Assembly (NCBI GenBank): GCA_026647385.1
Contig: JAPKGY010000090.1
Span: 1-8,623 of the forward strand
Length of the DNA stretch: 8,623 nucleotides
DNA from: Phycisphaerae bacterium
Lineage (GTDB): Bacteria; Planctomycetota; Phycisphaerae; UBA1845; PWPN01
Direction: 5' to 3'
Below are positions 1 to 5,782 of this stretch, piece after piece (the first letter of the stretch is position 1; every line of letters begins with the position of its first letter). Made by a program: the position numbers and the translations under genes. The notes under the pieces are model-generated. The model was not told where the DNA came from. It did not search any database and saw only the letters and a list, made by a program, of their open reading frames with translations.

Positions 1-31
1 GTTTTATCCTGCTTAAAATTAAAATTTTTAT

Positions 32-59
32 ATTATAGTATTTGCATAGTATCTGTCAA
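32..59 (-). promoter_or_regulatory. Consensus sigma70-type promoter reading left out of the window
   Basis: On the minus strand, TTGACA (59-54) and TATAAT (37-32) are separated by 16 bases, so both hexamers match the housekeeping consensus exactly. The heptamer ATACTAT occurs twice, at 52-46 and 41-35, 11 bases apart. The second copy overlaps the -10 element, which is where a repressor would bind. Downstream, the leftward transcript begins in very AT-rich sequence and passes an AGCAGGA-like ribosome-binding stretch near position 10, so a start codon may lie just beyond the window edge. The driven gene is not visible. Confidence 0.65.
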
Positions 60-81
60 TGTATTAATGAAACGCTATACT
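53..81 (+). promoter_or_regulatory. Possible rightward promoter overlapping the leftward one
   Basis: CTGTCA (53-58, four of six consensus bases) and TATACT (76-81, five of six) are 17 bases apart on the plus strand, predicting transcription from about position 88. The -35 shares TGTCA with the leftward promoter's -35, so the two polymerases could not both bind at once. The rightward transcript would run directly into the hairpin array at 151-417. This is weaker than the leftward promoter and is supported mainly by spacing and by what lies downstream. Confidence 0.4.
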
Positions 82-150
82 AATCACTCATTTACCCCGC
101 ATACTAGGAATAACTGGAGGGGCGCATCCAGACTCAGCTCATAAGACTTC

Positions 151-181
151 GCGGGGCCCGGTCATACGGGCCGGGCCCCGC
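151..181. repeat. Perfect 11-bp inverted repeat, first hairpin of the array
   Basis: GCGGGGCCCGG (151-161) is exactly complementary to CCGGGCCCCGC (171-181), with a 9-base loop. It is G/C only, and no T-run follows on either side, so it is not a classical terminator. Its centre lies about 61 bases before the next hairpin, so it looks like the left boundary element of the array, mirroring the larger hairpin at the right end. Confidence 0.75.
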
Positions 182-377
182 CGGATTTCAGGAGAGGGAA
201 AGGGCAGGTTCCTCACAAGGCGGGCAGGGGCTCGCCGGAACCCAGGAGTGGGAAAGAGCACGTTCGAAACATGACGGGCAGGGGCCTGTCGGAATCCTAG
301 GAGTGGGAAAGAGCACGCTCGGAAAAAGGCGGGCAGGGGCCCGTCAGAATCCTAGGAGAGGGAAAGAGCACACTCAC
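182..377 (+). repeat. 54/55-base tandem repeat, three full copies and one partial
   Basis: Each unit has a linker of about 36 bases followed by a 7-bp stem with an AGGG loop. The stems are 219-225/230-236, 273-279/284-290 and 328-334/339-345. The linkers start at 182, 237, 291 and 346. They share the blocks TCCTAGGAG (complete in the last two, degenerate in the earlier ones) and GGGAAAGAGCAC. The second and third units are roughly 80% identical by eye, and the first is the most diverged. The fourth linker leads into the 17-bp hairpin instead of a fourth small stem. No unique spacers are present, so this is not CRISPR. Confidence 0.8.
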
Positions 378-417
378 AACACGAAACGGGCCGGCTGCCC
401 CCGGCCCGTTTCGTGTT
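378..417 (+). terminator. Perfect 17-bp hairpin, terminator-like end of the array
   Basis: AACACGAAACGGGCCGG (378-394) pairs perfectly with 401-417 around the 6-base loop CTGCCC (395-400). The right arm ends in a T-rich stretch (GTTTCGTGTTT), but no long T-run follows the stem. It is therefore an imperfect rho-independent terminator for plus-strand transcription. The loop is exactly complementary to GGGCAG, which occurs in every small hairpin of the array, so a loop-stem interaction is possible. Confidence 0.55.
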
Positions 418-420
418 TGA

Positions 421-1146
421 GTAAATGGCGTGCATCCCTCGCTCGCAGCCGGCCCGGCAGAGTTTTTCCCGGGTTCACGCCCATCGCGCCGATCCTTCCC
501 GTTGGAAAGCCTGGCCGCCGCACGGAGCGGGTTCACGCTCGTATTGCTCGTTTGTCCGGCCCTCCGTGCGATCTTCGTCGGGGCTTTACCGGACGCTCGA
601 CCGCCGATCCATACCCCCGGAACCGTCCCGAAGGTCAAGCTAAAGATGTCACCATCCGGGGCGCGCTTTCGGGTTGACCCGGGTACGTGTACAGAGATAG
701 TATTGCACATGGGGCGGTTGCCCCCGGTTCCTCAGGGGGGCGCCACACCGGACGGGCGGACGGACGCGATTTCAGCTCTTGTTTATCTCGGCCCGGTGGT
801 ACGGGAATACCCAGGGGGGAGGAGCGTCGGGTGACGCAGGGGGAAGGACGCGGTTCGGAGCGGGAAGGACGGAGCAAGCGGTGGGCGATCGTGGCGATTC
901 CTGTCCGAGTCAGATCATCCTTTCCAGTGTCGATCCCACGTCGATTTGCCTGATTCAACGTCGCTGATCGAGGTTCGACTGAGCGGCGACAACAGGCAGG
1001 ATTCATGAGCTTCTCGGGTACCGGTCTCCCAGAAGAGGTGTGAGAAGCCCGGAGGCGGTCTCCATTTCGCCGGGACAAAGGCCGGGTTGTGGCGCGAGGC
1101 TGGAGCGGTTCGAGACCCCAATCCTCGATCGTGGGGGTTGTTGAAC
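421..1146. other. Long stretch without a credible gene
   Basis: Several frames stay open here, but they are rich in Arg, Pro, Gly and Ser, overlap one another and show no domain I recognise, as expected of non-coding GC-rich DNA. The visible structure is a 9-bp inverted repeat (519-527 with 562-570), a G/C stem at 720-725/736-741 and a possible promoter at 674-703. One frame near 526-580 reads GFTLVLLV, faintly like a type IV pilin N-terminus, but the glutamate at position 5 and the rest of a pilin are missing. The stretch may hold the long leader of the downstream PEP-CTERM gene or decayed sequence. Confidence 0.5.
674..703 (+). promoter_or_regulatory. Possible promoter far upstream of the PEP-CTERM gene
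   Basis: TTGACC (674-679, five of six consensus bases) and TAGTAT (698-703, four of six) are separated by 18 bases. Transcription would begin near 710. If it serves the gene at 1147, the mRNA has an untranslated leader of more than 430 bases, including the G/C stem at 720-741. No better promoter was seen closer to that gene. Confidence 0.3.
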
Positions 1147-2430
1147 ATGAGACGACTGAGACTTTTTCCAGCCGTGATGGCGTTTCTCATCTCCGACGCC
1201 CGTGCGGCCCAATTGATCCCCGTTCCACTGCTCGACCCGGTGGCTCCCCACGCTTCCTCGGAGGTCTACGCCCTCTCGACCGACGGTCGATACGTGGCCG
1301 GCATGAGCCCGGGATTCGATGGGACCCGGTATCGCTATATTGCGGCGTTCTGGGACATGCATACGTCCGGCCACCCCGCGACCCCGAACCTCAACAACGG
1401 GGTGGCCTCCAAGTTCACCGGTTTCGAGCGTCGCAACGGGACCCTCTACAGCTCGGGGACGAATCTTCAAAGCAGCCAGAACACGAGTCTCGGCCGGGCG
1501 GGCACCGCCACGAGTTGGGACGTTCTCCGCGACGAGGCGAACGGGATCCGGGCGACGGTCGGCGCGTTTAACTCCACCGCCATGCCGATGGACGCCAGCG
1601 GCCAGTGGGTCGCCGGCGGCGGCACGTCGATGTATCCCTACGGGAGCACCGCCTATTTGTGGAAGCGTAGCGTGTACGCGCCGAACAACATGCCCATGTA
1701 CCGAGTCCTCGGCACGAACGGTCAGGCCTTCTTCAACTCCGTATCCGCGCCCGGCCGGGCGGTCGGCTTTGATACCGTCATCCTGAGCAACGGCCACCAG
1801 AAGGTGCCTTCCTACTTCAATCCCGGCTCCAGCAACCAGGGGGTGATGAGCTACGTCCCGAAGCTTTTGGCTCCCTATGACGCGGAATACCTCAACGGCC
1901 AGACTTACGGCATCTCCGATGATGGAGCCTGGCTGTGCGGTGCCGGGTTGCCGACCGTCGATACGCCGACCGGGCGCCGGACGGCTCCTCTCAGCACCGC
2001 CTTCCGGTGGTCCTACGGCGCCCTCGCCAGCGAACTGCTCGCGCCGGTCGAGGGCATGAGCGCCGTCTTCGACGGCCGTTCCGCCGCTGTCGCCAACGAC
2101 ATTGCCCCCGATGGGTTCGCGGTCGGTTACGACTGGCCTGCCGCGACCCTCATCGAGCGGGCGGCGATCTGGTTCCCCGGTGAGACCAAAGCGAGGCTCC
2201 TGCTGCCGTACCTCCAGTTGTGCGGCGTCGACAGTGCGGGTTGGGACAGCCTCGAACAGGCATACAGCGCGACGCGCGTCGGCTCCAATTATGTGATCAG
2301 CGGCAACGGCACCTACCAGGGGCGGCTCCGAGGTTTCTACGTCGTCATCCCGACGACGATCGTGCCCGAGCCGGCCACCGTCGGCCTGCTCGCCCTGGGG
2401 GGTATGGCCTTGTTGCGTCGTCGGCGATAA
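1147..2430 (+). CDS. Secreted PEP-CTERM protein with HAF-type repeats
   Basis: A 427-residue exported protein. Residues 1-20 form a short signal peptide: basic MRRLR, a hydrophobic FPAVMAFLI core and a likely cleavage after ARA. The C-terminus has the exosortase sorting signal: PEP at 407-409, a hydrophobic segment and RRRR at the very end. In this family an exosortase recognises the signal, and the protein goes to the cell surface or extracellular matrix. The body holds at least four related units of the form 'DG-hydrophobic-xGxx ... A-aromatic-W', at about 42-70, 148-174, 255-291 and 319-345, plus a weaker one at 378-402. They resemble the HAF extracellular repeat and suggest a beta-propeller-like fold. 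The function is unknown. ATG 1147 was chosen because it opens the signal peptide. The frame continues upstream, but those residues do not look like a leader. The ribosome binding site is weak (GGGGG at 1133-1137). Confidence 0.88.
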   Translation: MRRLRLFPAVMAFLISDARAAQLIPVPLLDPVAPHASSEVYALSTDGRYVAGMSPGFDGTRYRYIAAFWDMHTSGHPATPNLNNGVASKFTGFERRNGTLYSSGTNLQSSQNTSLGRAGTATSWDVLRDEANGIRATVGAFNSTAMPMDASGQWVAGGGTSMYPYGSTAYLWKRSVYAPNNMPMYRVLGTNGQAFFNSVSAPGRAVGFDTVILSNGHQKVPSYFNPGSSNQGVMSYVPKLLAPYDAEYLNGQTYGISDDGAWLCGAGLPTVDTPTGRRTAPLSTAFRWSYGALASELLAPVEGMSAVFDGRSAAVANDIAPDGFAVGYDWPAATLIERAAIWFPGETKARLLLPYLQLCGVDSAGWDSLEQAYSATRVGSNYVISGNGTYQGRLRGFYVVIPTTIVPEPATVGLLALGGMALLRRRR

Positions 2431-2441
2431 CATCCGCCGGC

Positions 2442-3113
2442 ATGACGACCCACGCATCCAATCCCGCATTGCCCGAGGGGGTCATCTTCGACATGGACGG
2501 CGTCCTGCTCGACTCGGAGCCGTTCATCTGCAAAGCCGCCTGCATGATGTTCGCGGAACGCGGTCTGACCGTGCAGCCGGAGGATTTCCTGCCGTTCGTC
2601 GGCGCCGGGGAGAACCGCTACATCGGCGGCGTGGCGGAGAAGTACGGGTTCCCCGTCGATATCGACCAGGTCAAGAAACGCACCTACGACATCTACCTCG
2701 AAATCATCAAGGGGCGGTTGCATGCGCTGCCGGGCGTCCATGACTTCCTGGCTGCGTGCCGACAAAAGGGCAAGAAGCTCGCCCTCGCGACCAGTGCCGA
2801 CCACCGCAAGGCTGAAGGCAACCTGCGCGAGATCAACCTGCCTGACTCCTCGTTCGACGCGATCGTTACCGGGGAGGACGTCGTCCACAAGAAGCCCCAC
2901 CCGGAGATCTTCGCCACCGCCGCCCGGCGCCTCGGCCTGGACCCGCGCCACTGCCTGGTGGTGGAGGATGCGGTCAACGGCGTGGCCGCCGCCCGGGCCG
3001 CCGGCTCCCGATGCCTCGGACTGACCACCAGTTTCACGCGCGAGCAGCTCGCCGGCGCCGACTGGTTCGCCCCGACCCTGGCCGACGCCCCGCCCGACGT
3101 CCTGAGCTGGTAA
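2442..3113 (+). CDS. HAD-superfamily phosphatase / beta-phosphoglucomutase-like protein
   Basis: A 223-residue cytoplasmic protein with all four HAD motifs. FDMDGVLLDSEP carries the nucleophile D17 and acid/base D19. T117/S118 in LATSAD form motif II. K151 in KKPHPE is motif III, and E175/D176 in VVEDAVNG bind Mg2+. The segment between motifs I and II (about 25-95) is the alpha-helical cap of the beta-phosphoglucomutase/phosphoglycolate phosphatase branch. The length is typical. Such enzymes hydrolyse or isomerise small phosphorylated metabolites, often sugar phosphates, and the exact substrate cannot be read from sequence. The ATG lies 11 bases after the PEP-CTERM stop codon with no clear Shine-Dalgarno sequence, so the gene is probably co-transcribed with its neighbour. 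The frame is open further upstream, but this ATG places motif I at the usual distance from the N-terminus. Confidence 0.9.
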   Translation: MTTHASNPALPEGVIFDMDGVLLDSEPFICKAACMMFAERGLTVQPEDFLPFVGAGENRYIGGVAEKYGFPVDIDQVKKRTYDIYLEIIKGRLHALPGVHDFLAACRQKGKKLALATSADHRKAEGNLREINLPDSSFDAIVTGEDVVHKKPHPEIFATAARRLGLDPRHCLVVEDAVNGVAAARAAGSRCLGLTTSFTREQLAGADWFAPTLADAPPDVLSW

Positions 3114-3391
3114 AAAGAACCCCCCGCGCTCGATCCGTCCGCAACCTCAATCCGGATGCGCCTCGCCTTTCTTGTTTCTCCATTCTCCAGGCTCAACTTT
3201 TGACTCCCGCTGCCGTTTGCCGCTTCGGGGCTGGTCTCATTTCCCCCGGGTGCCGGGTGCCGCGCCCGCGTATTCGCGGGGGGTGAGGTTTCTTGCGGCC
3301 TCACGGGCTGTCTCACTTTCGCGCCGGGGCTATCCGCAACCCCGCCGGTCACGTCCGGTATAAGACGTGGGAATCGAGCGGGGAGTGTATG
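3114..3391. other. Intergenic spacer with small hairpins
   Basis: No gene is seen between the HAD gene and the MshEN gene. The visible structure is a 6-bp stem CCCGCG/CGCGGG around TATT (3265-3280), a 6-bp stem GTGAGG/CCTCAC (3283-3288/3299-3304) and a twice-repeated GGGTGCC around 3249-3262. None is followed by a T-run, so a terminator for the HAD gene is not obvious. Confidence 0.5.
3359..3385 (+). promoter_or_regulatory. -10 element and ribosome binding site of the MshEN gene
   Basis: TATAAG (3359-3364) fits a -10 box, and GGGGAG (3380-3385) lies 6 bases before ATG 3392, which favours that start over the overlapping ATG at 3389. No good -35 lies upstream at the usual spacing. The context CCGGTATAAGAC resembles CCGGTAGAATGAC in front of scpA, which supports a shared promoter type. 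Confidence 0.35.
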
Positions 3392-3745
3392 ATGGACGCG
3401 ATGGATTGCCTTTGGACGCATCTGCACGGGCTGGTCCCGCTGCAGGAACAATCTGCGTTGAAGGTATTGGCTGAATTACTGGATCTGGAAACGGTCGACC
3501 TGACCCGGACCGAGCCCGATTGGGCGCTGCTGGCGGCGCTGCCGCCGCGTCTGATTCGCCGATACCGCGTGATCCCTCTGGGGCGCACGCGCGACCACGT
3601 ACGCGTCGCGACGGCGGACCCCTTCGACTTCGCCGCTTTCGACGCGCTGCGCGGGATTCTCGGCACGCCAATCGAGCCGGTGTTGGCCGCACCCGCGGGG
3701 ATCCGCATGACCATCCGCAACTACTCGAGGTCGCCGCGCCGCTGA
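3392..3745 (+). CDS. Stand-alone MshEN (GspE/PilB N-terminal) domain protein
   Basis: A 117-residue protein that consists almost wholly of the domain normally found at the N-terminus of type II secretion and type IV pilus assembly ATPases (GspE/PilB/MshE). The helical start (about 7-36) leads into VDL, then LPPRLIRRYRVIPLGR (49-65), the characteristic VATADPFDF strand-turn (72-80), and FDALRGILGTPIEPVLAA (83-100). No ATPase domain follows: the frame stops 10 residues after the domain and no Walker motif lies downstream. The RLG-type c-di-GMP binding motif of MshEN is not visible in the N-terminal helices, so nucleotide binding is doubtful. It may be a small adaptor or regulator, or the remnant of a larger gene. 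It converges with the amidohydrolase gene, with 14 bases between the stop codons. Confidence 0.75.
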   Translation: MDAMDCLWTHLHGLVPLQEQSALKVLAELLDLETVDLTRTEPDWALLAALPPRLIRRYRVIPLGRTRDHVRVATADPFDFAAFDALRGILGTPIEPVLAAPAGIRMTIRNYSRSPRR

Positions 3746-3759
3746 GTTACGGCGGACCG

Positions 3760-4725
3760 CTATCCGGCGGTGAAGAAGAAGTCGTCGGCCGTCTTGCGCA
3801 GAATCCGCACCTTGTCCGCCCGGCTGAGGAAGGGGCACCGGTCGCGGATCAACGTGAGCGCCGCCTGATAGGAACCTCGTACGATACCGAACGGACTGTC
3901 CGACTCCCACATGCAGCGCTCCGCCCCGAAGGCTTCGACGACCTGCCTGATCATCGGTTTGAGATCGTCGTACGGGGGCCTGGCCGCCCCGAGCGCGTAA
4001 AACGCTCCGACCTTGACCATCACGCCCGGATGTTTGCTCATCCGGCACAGCGCGTCGAGTTCCGCCTGCTCGATTCGCCCGTTGATGCCGACGCGGCACA
4101 GGTGATCGATGATGACCGGTGTCCGCGGGAATCGGCCGCACATGCGGTCGACCTCCGGCAGATCGCACGGATTGATCAGGCAACTCATGGCCAGGTTCAG
4201 GTCCGCGCCCGCACGGAACATGGCTTCGTATCCCGCCGGCCTGAGCCAATCCGCCGCCGTGCCGCCGGCCAGCGCGGGATAAATCCGGAAAGCCCGCACG
4301 CCGTCAGCCGCAAGTTGACGCATCTGCCCCGGCGGGTCCGCGCTCTTGGGATCGATGATGGCCGTCCCCGCGAATCGGCCCGGGTATTGGCGCATCACCT
4401 CCAGCATGTACCGGTTGTCGCAGTGGTAGTAGCTCATCTGGATCAGGTTGATCCGCCGAACGCCCACGGGTTCGCACACCGCGAACAGGTCCTCCGGCGT
4501 AAACCGCCGCGGGTTCATCTGTTCCCGCTTCCACCCCGGCGCGAGCGGGTACCGTTCGAGGTCATCCGTCCAAACGTGTACGTGCGCGTCGACGCAGTCA
4601 CCCTCGAGTCGATCCTCCCGTTGTGAATCCGGTTGAGGCCTTCTTGAGGTCGCCGCGCACCCCACCAGGCTCGCCGTCCCCGCGATCGCGGTCTTGAGCA
4701 CCGTTCGTCGTGTCATCGCAGACAT
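3760..4725 (-). CDS. Tat-exported lipoprotein-type amidohydrolase (COG3618/Amidohydro_2)
   Basis: A 321-residue metal-dependent hydrolase. The N-terminus carries a twin-arginine motif (TRRTVLK, R6-R7), a hydrophobic stretch and a perfect lipobox LVGC with C23 as the lipidated residue. The mature enzyme is therefore expected folded and membrane-anchored outside the cytoplasm. The catalytic TIM barrel follows: DAHVHVW (H48, H50) starts the metal site, K238 lies in VMVKVG, H208 in IIDHLC, and D276 in MWESDSPF is the terminal metal/catalytic aspartate. Relatives include lactonases of sugar and aromatic degradation and predicted hydrolases; the substrate is not determinable here. The start at 4725 is supported by GGAGG (4737-4733) 7 bases upstream. 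The next ATG (MTRR) is less well placed, and the open frame upstream lacks support. Its upstream neighbour on the same strand is the ABC ATPase gene. Confidence 0.88.
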   Translation of the reverse strand: MSAMTRRTVLKTAIAGTASLVGCAATSRRPQPDSQREDRLEGDCVDAHVHVWTDDLERYPLAPGWKREQMNPRRFTPEDLFAVCEPVGVRRINLIQMSYYHCDNRYMLEVMRQYPGRFAGTAIIDPKSADPPGQMRQLAADGVRAFRIYPALAGGTAADWLRPAGYEAMFRAGADLNLAMSCLINPCDLPEVDRMCGRFPRTPVIIDHLCRVGINGRIEQAELDALCRMSKHPGVMVKVGAFYALGAARPPYDDLKPMIRQVVEAFGAERCMWESDSPFGIVRGSYQAALTLIRDRCPFLSRADKVRILRKTADDFFFTAG

Positions 4726-4740
4726 GTCGTGGCCTCCACT

Positions 4741-4911
4741 CTTTACACCCGTGTCAACCCTCGCACCCTTCATACTCTTAAAACCCGCCTCACCCTTCTT
4801 GCTCTTCTCCCTTCCCTACCCTCTTGCCGCGTCTGCGTGTCTCCTTGTCTCGGCATCCCCGCGTCCTCCTATCCCCGCCTCCTCCCGTCGCCACTCGCGT
4901 CCAGGCCGAGT
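4741..4911 (-). other. Purine-rich spacer between the ABC ATPase and amidohydrolase genes
   Basis: The minus strand is strongly purine-rich over most of this spacer. For example, 4792-4827 is almost all C and T on the plus strand. Short GA-rich units recur (GAGACAAGGAGACACGCAGA, then runs of GGGA and GGAGG). No gene, hairpin or promoter is convincing. A perfect TTGACA at 4757-4752 (minus) has no matching -10. Such tracts can form triplex DNA or simply arise by slippage. The amidohydrolase ribosome binding site lies at its low-coordinate edge. Confidence 0.5.
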
Positions 4912-5724
4912 TCATGCACATCGATCTGCCGCTCCACACCCGCCGCGCAGATAGTACCGATCCTGCTGCCGGGTCACCTCGCACTCAAAGCCAAACGCTT
5001 CCGCCATGATCCGGGCCGTCAGGACCTGGCTCTGAGCGCCGGCCGCCAGCACCTGGCCCGCCTTGAGCACGATCACCTTTTCGACCCATGGCCTGATCTC
5101 CTCGATATGATGGGTGACCAGGATCAGGGTGGGGGAGTCCGGCCGTTGAGCCAGTTGCCCCAGGTCCTCCAGGAATGCCTCCCGGGCTGCGGGGTCGAGA
5201 CCCGCGCACGGCTCGTCCAGCACCAGCAAGCCGGGCTCGTTCACCAGGGCCCGGGCGATCAGGATCCGCTGCTGCTCACCTTGGCTGAGCAGCCCGTAGT
5301 GCTGGTCGGCGAGCCCGCCGACGCCCATCTTGGCCAGTGCCCGCCGGGCCCGGTCGACCTCTGCCCCCGTAAACTCCCGGTACAACCCGATCGAGGCCTC
5401 GATCCCCGACAGGACGATCGCCAAGGCTGAATCCCGCCCCGACAGCCACCCCATCATCTGGCCTGCCAGCGCCGAGCTGGCGTACCCGATCCTCTTCCGC
5501 AATGCCGGGATGCTGCACTGCCCGAAATCCTGGCCGAGCACGTGGACCGCCCCCTCGCTCGCCCACTCGTACCCGGTCACGAGTTTGAGCAGCGTGGTCT
5601 TGCCCGACCCGTTCGCCCCGAGCAGCGCCCAGTGCTCCCCCGCCCGCACCGTCCACGTCACCCGCGACAGGATCAGCCGCTCTCCCCGACGAAAGCCAAC
5701 ATTCTCCAATCGTATCGCGTCCAT
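4912..5724 (-). CDS. ABC transporter-type ATPase, ModF/PhrA-like (COG1119)
   Basis: A 270-residue ATP-binding subunit with a full set of ABC motifs: Walker A GANGSGKTT (36-44, K42), signature LSQGEQQR (146-153), Walker B LLVLDEP (166-172, D170 and E171), D-loop AGLD (174-177) and switch histidine H205 in LVTHH. LRKRIGYASSAL (75-86) places serines where most ABC proteins have the Q-loop glutamine. SSAL at this point is typical of the COG1119 group annotated as molybdenum transport ATPase or photorepair protein PhrA. No permease or binding protein lies beside it, so it may pair with a distant partner or act as a soluble ABC ATPase. ATG 5724 was chosen because it directly precedes the ABC fold and has GGGAG 4 bases upstream. 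A TTG 10 codons earlier is less likely. A promoter fits at 5754-5782. Confidence 0.9.
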   Translation of the reverse strand: MDAIRLENVGFRRGERLILSRVTWTVRAGEHWALLGANGSGKTTLLKLVTGYEWASEGAVHVLGQDFGQCSIPALRKRIGYASSALAGQMMGWLSGRDSALAIVLSGIEASIGLYREFTGAEVDRARRALAKMGVGGLADQHYGLLSQGEQQRILIARALVNEPGLLVLDEPCAGLDPAAREAFLEDLGQLAQRPDSPTLILVTHHIEEIRPWVEKVIVLKAGQVLAAGAQSQVLTARIMAEAFGFECEVTRQQDRYYLRGGCGAADRCA

Positions 5725-5753
5725 AGCACTCCCATTCCCGACCGGAGAGCCCA

Positions 5754-5782
5754 AGTGTAGTCCCGCCGCGCCGCCGAGCCAA
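5754..5782 (-). promoter_or_regulatory. Probable promoter of the ABC ATPase gene
   Basis: On the minus strand, TTGGCT (5782-5777) and TACACT (5759-5754) are separated by exactly 17 bases, each matching four of six consensus bases. The predicted transcript starts near 5747, giving a leader of about 23 bases with a ribosome binding site. The position fits the chosen start codon well. Confidence 0.45.

Larger units (their letters stand above)
88..420 (+). ncRNA. Candidate structured RNA made of a hairpin array
   Basis: No protein-coding frame in this stretch is convincing, but it is full of ordered secondary structure. There is a small stem at 114-118/127-131 and then five larger hairpins centred near 166, 228, 282, 337 and 398. 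The three middle hairpins are equal in shape (7-bp stem, AGGG loop) but differ in sequence. Their changes keep the pairing, and the single wobble pair in each copy is G-U only if the plus strand is transcribed. A possible promoter lies at 53-81 and a terminator-like hairpin at 378-417, which together suggest an RNA of roughly 330 nucleotides. It matches no RNA family I recognise. It could instead be a DNA-level repeat of the REP/BIME kind with no transcript of its own. Confidence 0.4.

Noticed and set aside
181..384. CRISPR array
   Set aside because: The repeat unit is 54-55 bases and contiguous, with both linker and hairpin conserved, so there are no unique spacers and no cas genes.
1..420. 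Replication origin (AT-rich block plus repeats)
   Set aside because: The repeats are GC-rich hairpins, not DnaA boxes; only one poor TTATCC-like match at 4-9 was seen, and no dnaA, dnaN or rep gene is present.
526..580. Type IV pilin N-terminus (GFTLVLLV)
   Set aside because: The conserved Glu5 is missing, the hydrophobic helix breaks after a few residues and no pilin body follows. It is probably chance or a very decayed remnant.
1107..1119. tRNA T-loop-like sequence GGTTCGAGACC
   Set aside because: The flanking bases do not form a 5-bp T stem, and no acceptor, D or anticodon arm can be built around it.
1003..2469. Long open frame on the minus strand opposite the PEP-CTERM gene
   Set aside because: It is a shadow of GC-rich codon use: rich in Arg, Gly and Pro with no motif, while the plus strand encodes a protein with a signal peptide, repeats and a sorting tail.
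4752..4757. TTGACA on the minus strand as amidohydrolase promoter
   Set aside because: No -10-like hexamer lies 15-19 bases downstream; that position overlaps the ribosome binding site.
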